Below, one piece after another: positions 6,025 through 9,922 of a stretch of DNA of 9,922 nucleotides. Source of the stretch: M55B174 sp034716235 (GTDB lineage: Bacteria; Patescibacteriota; Minisyncoccia; CAIUEV01; JAHKAQ01); contig JAYEHH010000027.1 of NCBI GenBank assembly GCA_034716235.1, positions 1 to 9,922 of the forward strand, given 5' to 3'. Made by a program: the position numbers and the translations under genes. The first letter of the stretch is position 1. Each line of letters starts with the position of its first letter. The notes below the pieces were generated by a model that was given only the letters and a program-made list of their open reading frames with translations, was not told where the DNA came from and made no database searches.

Positions 6025-8226
6025 TTAAGTTTTCTGTTCAACACTAGGTAGGCTAATGGCAAAAGTAGTACCTTCTCCTAATTTTGTTTTTTCAATCCAA
6101 ACTTTAGCATTTTTATGCCCATCAATAATTTTTTTAGTAATAAACAACCCTAGCCCAGTCCCATCAGTATAGGTATCAGTAGCATTTTTAGCTCTAACAA
6201 ATTTATCAAACAACCTAGTGGCATCTTTTTTAGAAATACCAATCCCTGTATCAATAATTCTGATTAATACATTTTCTTTTTCTTCGGTAGCTTTAACCGT
6301 TACAGAACCTTTTTCAGTATAAATCAAAGCATTATTAATTAAATTTACAATAGCTTGTTCCAAATAACGCTCAGAGGCTAGCACAAATGGAAGTTCTTTA
6401 GAAATCTTTAATTTAAGTTCAAGTTTTTCTTCTTTAGCTTCTATTTGTTTTTCTTCTACCATTCTTTTGAGTAATGCTTTTATATCTGTTGGCTCTACTT
6501 TAAGAACAAACTTATCAGAATCCATTTCGGTAACACTAAGAATATCATGAACAATGCCTGCCAGTTTTTTAGATTTAATTATTATACCCTGCAAAAATCT
6601 TTTTCTTTCTTTCTCGGTAAGTTTCTCTTTACTAGAGAGCACATCTGCCATTCCTTTAATGATCGCCACTGGGGTTCGTAGCTGATGAGAAGCAATATTT
6701 AAAAATTCACCTCGCATTTTCAACATTTTTTTCAAACGGACATTATTTTTCTCTAAAATTTGGCTCTTCTTTCTAATCTCTTGAGTTTGTTCATCAACTC
6801 TTTCCTGCAACTCTCTATTGAATTTATTTAACTTGTTTTTCTGTTTATTCACTTGTCCATACAATAATGCGTTCTCTAAAGAAATAGCAGTTTGGCTACC
6901 AATGATTCTTAACATTTCTAAATCCTTTTTGCCATATATATCACCCGACTCCTTAGCGCTAATAACAATTAATCCCAAAGTTTTATTCTTAGTATTTAAA
7001 GGCACCATTATTTCTATTCCCATTTCTTCCAATAGTTTCAATAGTTTACTATTCCCTTGTTTGCTGTTTTTAATTTCCTCAGTAACAATACATTCTCCTA
7101 GTTTAGTATAAAGTCTATACAGCTCTTTATCTCCTTTAAATACTGTTTGATTGGTAACTTTAAAACCTGTATTTTTTGCAATACTGTATGTTTTATTTTT
7201 TGAATCATACACTAAAAATCCTACCGATTTAGCATGGAAACTAGCAATTAAAATTTGAGTTACAGAGTCATAAATTTCATTAGCACTTAAGGTAGATTGA
7301 AGTTTCTCACTAAGACTGGTAATAATTTGACGGCTATCATAAAGCGATGAAAAGAAATATTTATTAGCAATCTGGAAAAAATATTTTTTGATTTTAGGAA
7401 AAATAATTAAGGCCGGAACCAGAATAACAAGATCAGATAACAAATTAATAGGTAAATCAGATAGACCAAAAATCTTAGCCAGTAAAAGCCTAGTAAGAAA
7501 AGCAGGTAACAACACAGCCATAAAAGAGATAACGAATACGAATGAGCGACGTAAAACAATCTTAATGTCCATTAAACGCTGAGTGATAATGGCATAAGAA
7601 AGAATAATAGTAAAAATTAATCCCGAGAGATAAGAAAAGGGATATACACCAATTCCATAAGCGGGCAGGTAAGCTAATGGACCAATTGTAAAGAGCAATA
7701 GAAAACCAAGAAACACATATTTCGCCTGTTGTCGCAAGATAGACGATTTTAAATTTCTATAATATCTAAACATTTCAAAAAACCAAATAACCACATAGCC
7801 TACAAAATAAATAAGAAACAGATGATGAAAAAATTGAGCCTTAGTATGCACTCCCCATCTATATTCAAATATCCCATCAACAAAAAATTCAGTTCTACTT
7901 AGAAGAAGAAAAATAAAAGAAAAAACATAACCAGCGTAAAGAATAAAATTACGCTTTTTCTTCACAAAAGCTAATCCGAAGTGATACATAAGAACAGGGA
8001 TAAACACTACGCTGGCGTATACAAATCTATCCCAAAAAATTGCCTTTTCTACATCTCCTTGATTAATAAACATCATGAAGGTGCAAAATAGCCAAGCAGC
8101 AATAGAAAGTGAATAAATAAAGAAGGTAAAATTAATTCTTGCTTTTTTATTTTTAAAGAAAACCATTAAGCCAAGCACTAATACAAAAATTGCACTAACC
8201 AAAGGCATCACATCTACAAAATTCAT
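6025..8226 (-). CDS. Membrane histidine kinase with 7TM and GAF sensor regions
   Basis: A 733-residue sensor kinase. Residues 1-280 hold about eight hydrophobic segments (roughly 5-24, 31-54, 68-88, 93-110, 132-152, 168-190, 198-216 and 228-278, the last probably two). This resembles the 7TM sensor region found at the N-terminus of many histidine kinases. Residues 300-455 fit a GAF domain, which often binds a small ligand. A coiled coil (460-505) leads to the phosphoacceptor domain, with H-box FLNIASHQLRTPVAIIKG and His514. The ATP-binding domain has N-box NLINN (Asn628, Asn632), G1 DTGIG (Asp659) and G2 GTGLGL (689-694). It is complete and should be active at the membrane. The ATG at 8226 follows a weak AAGG. 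There is no receiver domain or regulator gene nearby, and neither signal nor ligand can be predicted. Confidence 0.93.
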   Translation of the reverse strand: MNFVDVMPLVSAIFVLVLGLMVFFKNKKARINFTFFIYSLSIAAWLFCTFMMFINQGDVEKAIFWDRFVYASVVFIPVLMYHFGLAFVKKKRNFILYAGYVFSFIFLLLSRTEFFVDGIFEYRWGVHTKAQFFHHLFLIYFVGYVVIWFFEMFRYYRNLKSSILRQQAKYVFLGFLLLFTIGPLAYLPAYGIGVYPFSYLSGLIFTIILSYAIITQRLMDIKIVLRRSFVFVISFMAVLLPAFLTRLLLAKIFGLSDLPINLLSDLVILVPALIIFPKIKKYFFQIANKYFFSSLYDSRQIITSLSEKLQSTLSANEIYDSVTQILIASFHAKSVGFLVYDSKNKTYSIAKNTGFKVTNQTVFKGDKELYRLYTKLGECIVTEEIKNSKQGNSKLLKLLEEMGIEIMVPLNTKNKTLGLIVISAKESGDIYGKKDLEMLRIIGSQTAISLENALLYGQVNKQKNKLNKFNRELQERVDEQTQEIRKKSQILEKNNVRLKKMLKMRGEFLNIASHQLRTPVAIIKGMADVLSSKEKLTEKERKRFLQGIIIKSKKLAGIVHDILSVTEMDSDKFVLKVEPTDIKALLKRMVEEKQIEAKEEKLELKLKISKELPFVLASERYLEQAIVNLINNALIYTEKGSVTVKATEEKENVLIRIIDTGIGISKKDATRLFDKFVRAKNATDTYTDGTGLGLFITKKIIDGHKNAKVWIEKTKLGEGTTFAISLPSVEQKT

Positions 8227-8261
8227 AACCTTAACTTTAATAATTTTATTATTACATAATA

Positions 8262-8267
8262 ATTATA
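8262..8267 (-). promoter_or_regulatory. Possible -10 element for the kinase pair
   Basis: TATAAT is exact on the minus strand, 35 bases before the ATG of the membrane kinase. The corresponding -35 place (8285-8290) is only a run of T within the preceding terminator, so this is a weak call in a very A/T-rich stretch. Confidence 0.35.
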
Positions 8268-8282
8268 TAATACTTTTAAAAT

Positions 8283-8330
8283 AAAAAAAAGGCTTTCCAA
8301 AGTATACCAAAGTATATCTTTAGAAAGCCT
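8283..8330 (-). terminator. Intrinsic terminator of the acyl-reductase-like gene
   Basis: AGGCTTTC (8290-8297) pairs with GAAAGCCT (8323-8330). The stem continues through AAAG/CTTT and TATA/TATA with one mismatch and one bulge, closing a loop CCAAAG. On the minus strand it is followed by a run of T (8283-8290). It begins 11 bases after the TGA stop. The loop side consists of a tandem 10-mer CCAAAGTATA (8297-8316). The signal separates this gene from the kinase pair. Confidence 0.85.
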
Positions 8331-8341
8331 GTATTGCTAGA

Positions 8342-9493
8342 TCAAAAAACTATGGAAGCTGGCATATTTGCTAGCTTCCCCCAAAAAGGCTTTGCCTCTT
8401 TGGCCCATTTGGTTTGCCTTGCCGGGAGCGCTGGCAAGAAAAAACCAATCTCCTGAGCTATTCTCCATACTTCGGAAAGCATGGAAACTTCAACGGGTCC
8501 AACCTCATGTTGCGTCCAGCCCTGATAGGCATGAACCGCTGTGCCTGCGTGGCAAGCGTAGGTCAGACCGGGACGAAGTCGCATCGTGAAAAACAAATCC
8601 GTTTTAGAAGGATCATATTCTAATAATCCCCCCTCGACTACAACCAAATCCTTTCGAGGATGCAGTTTATTTTCTCCAAGCGGATTTGGAACAGAGAAAT
8701 TTATTACCACAACCCCGTTAGGGATTGTTTGCAATAACTTTTTCCCAGAAGGCTCTGACTTCCCGGTTAACCATAACTGGCAATCTTGACCGTCCTGTAG
8801 AGACGATGCTCGAGAAAGATATTTTCCAAACCTCCCCGCCTCATCTCTAATGGACATAAACCTTTCTTTATCTCTAGTGAACATTTTGACGAAAATTTTG
8901 TTCTTCGCCAGAGTCAACACGACAGCTCTACCGATTTTAGAAGTGGCACCGGTAATAAAAATTAGCGGATTGATACTCTCTCTTGTCCGGACAGCGTCAA
9001 TTTGTTTTAAGACTGTCACTGCCGTAAGAGTATCACCATGAACCAACGGTGTTTTAAGTTTATCACCTAATTGGTCCACAATCCATTGTCCACCTTGGGT
9101 GAGCTCCTCGTTTTTTACTAAGGCACCCAGTCCAATAACTCCACTTCCTTTTTCTTGAGCACATAATACCGCCTCAAGGATTCTACCCTTCATCTTTTCC
9201 TTAAGCCTACTAGAAAGAAAATGCCAGCCATAATTCTTTAAAAGAATCGTTTGACCGTTCATTCCCGCAAACTTAAAATCATCTACCGTTCCATACCCTT
9301 TTTTTGCAAAAAGGGAAATGAAAGACGAACTCCAATAAAATGGAGCTAGCCAAACATAAAACCAATGTAATTTTGAGTTTTTGTGTAAATGTTTGAATAT
9401 TCTAAAATCCAAAAGTCTGTTCCATGACTCCACTCTATGAGCCAAAAATGCAAAATCTCTTTTTTCCATATTGTTTTCTTTCATGTTATCCAT
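8342..9493 (-). CDS. CER1/CER3 C-terminal-like and acyl-ACP-reductase-like NAD(P)-fold protein
   Basis: This 383-residue protein appears to belong with cyanobacterial long-chain acyl-ACP reductase (AAR, making fatty aldehydes) and the C-terminal domain of plant wax proteins CER1/CER3. Shared features, compared from memory, are FAFLAHRVES near the start, a SKLHWFYVWLAPFYW stretch (40-54) and VIGLGALVKNEELTQGG (119-135). Further on are VHGDTLTAV (151-159), a Rossmann glycine motif FITGATSKIG (179-188), VEGGLLEYD (286-293) and YACHAGTAVHAYQGWTQHEVG (312-332). Cys314 in ACHAG aligns with the acyl-thioester cysteine of AAR (ACFAE). The likely reaction is reduction of a fatty acyl thioester to aldehyde with NAD(P)H, but substrate and product are inferred. 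No aldehyde oxygenase partner is in the window, and the CER1 histidine-rich hydroxylase domain is absent. The ATG at 9493 has an excellent AAGGAGGAGG five bases upstream. The gene is visibly richer in G+C than its neighbours. Confidence 0.72.
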   Translation of the reverse strand: MDNMKENNMEKRDFAFLAHRVESWNRLLDFRIFKHLHKNSKLHWFYVWLAPFYWSSSFISLFAKKGYGTVDDFKFAGMNGQTILLKNYGWHFLSSRLKEKMKGRILEAVLCAQEKGSGVIGLGALVKNEELTQGGQWIVDQLGDKLKTPLVHGDTLTAVTVLKQIDAVRTRESINPLIFITGATSKIGRAVVLTLAKNKIFVKMFTRDKERFMSIRDEAGRFGKYLSRASSLQDGQDCQLWLTGKSEPSGKKLLQTIPNGVVVINFSVPNPLGENKLHPRKDLVVVEGGLLEYDPSKTDLFFTMRLRPGLTYACHAGTAVHAYQGWTQHEVGPVEVSMLSEVWRIAQEIGFFLPALPARQTKWAKEAKPFWGKLANMPASIVF

Positions 9494-9498
9494 ACTAT

Positions 9499-9508
9499 CC
9501 TCCTCCTT
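9499..9508 (-). promoter_or_regulatory. Strong Shine-Dalgarno fixing the start of the acyl-reductase-like gene
   Basis: AAGGAGGAGG on the minus strand ends five bases before the ATG at 9491-9493. It is by far the best ribosome binding site of a gene in the window, and decides between this ATG and the later in-frame ATGs at codons 4 and 9. Confidence 0.85.
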
Positions 9509-9521
9509 AAATATTTTTGAA

Positions 9522-9551
9522 ATTACAATTGCACAATTGCATTGGTCACAA
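9522..9551 (-). promoter_or_regulatory. Possible proximal promoter with tandem CAATTGCA boxes
   Basis: On the minus strand TTGTGA (9546-9551) lies 18 bases from TGTAAT (9522-9527). The spacer and -10 hold a tandem 8-mer, CAATTGCA twice at 9526-9541 on the plus strand, each unit containing the palindrome CAATTG. A start near 9515 would give a short leader carrying the strong Shine-Dalgarno. The boxes are in the right place for a repressor site, but this is a sequence-only suggestion. Confidence 0.35.
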
Positions 9552-9578
9552 CTGTCGCAACTTATTTTTAAAAGAACA

Positions 9579-9603
9579 CTTATCTTAGCCAGTCCAAGAT
9601 AAG
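9579..9603 (-). promoter_or_regulatory. Leader hairpin, possible attenuator
   Basis: CTTATCTT (9579-9586) and AAGATAAG (9596-9603) pair perfectly around a nine-base loop. On the minus strand a T-rich stretch (TGTTCTTTT) follows. It lies about 90 bases before the coding start and could end or pause a transcript coming from the distal promoter. The stem is A/T-rich, so termination would be weak. Confidence 0.4.
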
Positions 9604-9643
9604 ATTAGATTTAATTTAAAATTTTACAATCTTTTTTGTCTTA

Positions 9644-9652
9644 CTCCTCCTT
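9644..9652 (-). promoter_or_regulatory. Orphan Shine-Dalgarno-like sequence in the leader
   Basis: AAGGAGGAG on the minus strand is nearly the same as the true ribosome binding site at 9499-9508, but no ATG, GTG or TTG at normal spacing opens a reading frame after it. It may be the relic of a lost leader gene or a decoy or pausing site. Confidence 0.4.
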
Positions 9653-9757
9653 GCAAAAAATAGGGAATAATTAACAAAATCTTAAGATTTAAAAATTTTA
9701 AAACTAAATTCAAGCTTATTTTAAAAATCTATCATCTTAAAACATACAACACTATAA

Positions 9758-9786
9758 TTTAAACACGATTATAACTATACTGTCAA
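9758..9786 (-). promoter_or_regulatory. Possible distal promoter with consensus -35
   Basis: On the minus strand an exact TTGACA (9781-9786) is followed after 17 bases by TTTAAA (9758-9763), a four-of-six -10 box. An exact TATAAT also occurs within the spacer (9768-9773), but without a good -35 of its own. If used, the transcript would carry a leader of about 260 bases before the acyl-reductase-like gene. Confidence 0.4.
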
Positions 9787-9866
9787 TGATTTTGCATAGC
9801 TACCATCTAAACATCAAATATTCTTACTGAGAATAGTTTGCTGGAATCTTTTGCATACGATATTTC

Positions 9867-9904
9867 TAAAAAAACAAAAAAGCACCCCGTTTTAAAAGGT
9901 GGCT
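9867..9904 (-). terminator. Intrinsic terminator of a gene upstream of the window
   Basis: On the minus strand AGCCACC and GGTGCT pair with one bulged base (positions 9898-9904 and 9881-9886). They close a loop containing TTTTAAAACGG, and T runs follow (9867-9881). It would end a minus-strand transcript entering from beyond 9922, so the acyl-reductase-like gene starts a new transcript. Confidence 0.6.
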
Positions 9905-9922
9905 AACATTATTCTTTTTGAC

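Noticed and set aside
8414..8623. Plus-strand reading frames opposite the acyl-reductase-like gene
   Set aside because: They lie wholly opposite a well-supported coding frame, overlap each other, and have no ribosome binding sites or recognisable domains.

Overview
The window is AT-rich bacterial DNA in which all seven recognisable protein genes lie on the minus strand. Gene content suggests a small-genome bacterium, most likely of the Candidate Phyla Radiation (Patescibacteria/Parcubacteria type). It has compact genes, a PSP1/RicT-like protein, histidine kinases without nearby response regulators, and a run of 100 N typical of a metagenome scaffold. This taxonomic guess is an inference. At least one gene ends in TGA used as a stop, so the UGA-reading code of Gracilibacteria/SR1 is unlikely.

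Layout, left to right. Positions 1-49 look like the 3' end of a plus-strand tRNA-type element carrying a GC-rich hairpin. The translation GTPase gene typA (97-1884, minus) follows, with its terminator at 56-80 and a good promoter at 1954-1982. A gene-free stretch (about 1985-2323) holds only weak inverted repeats. A secreted lysine/glutamate-rich protein of unknown function (2324-3076) starts 32 bases downstream of an interrupted tRNA-Gln locus (3109-3356). That locus shows the 5' acceptor and D-arm on one side of the assembly gap. On the other side are two tandem 71-base units, each joining a 19-base tRNA 3' end to a pair of perfect hairpins. Next come a RicT/PSP1 protein (3497-4354), a short PlsC-type acyltransferase (4406-4942), a soluble histidine kinase (5108-5992) and a membrane histidine kinase with 7TM and GAF regions (6025-8226). 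Finally there is a 383-residue NAD(P)-fold protein (8342-9493) resembling both cyanobacterial acyl-ACP reductase and the C-terminal domain of plant CER1/CER3 wax proteins. It has its own strong ribosome binding site, terminator and long leader.

How they fit together. The two kinases are 32 bases apart, share almost identical H-box and G2-box sequences, and probably act as one signalling unit on a regulator encoded elsewhere. The acyltransferase and the acyl-reductase-like protein both point to handling of fatty acyl groups, but they are separated by the kinase pair and joint action is only a guess. The acyl-reductase-like gene is richer in G+C than its neighbours and may have been acquired.

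The two most notable signals are the tRNA-3'-end/double-hairpin repeat, which appears in two different tRNA-like contexts in this window, and the CER1/AAR-like reductase with a conserved candidate catalytic cysteine.
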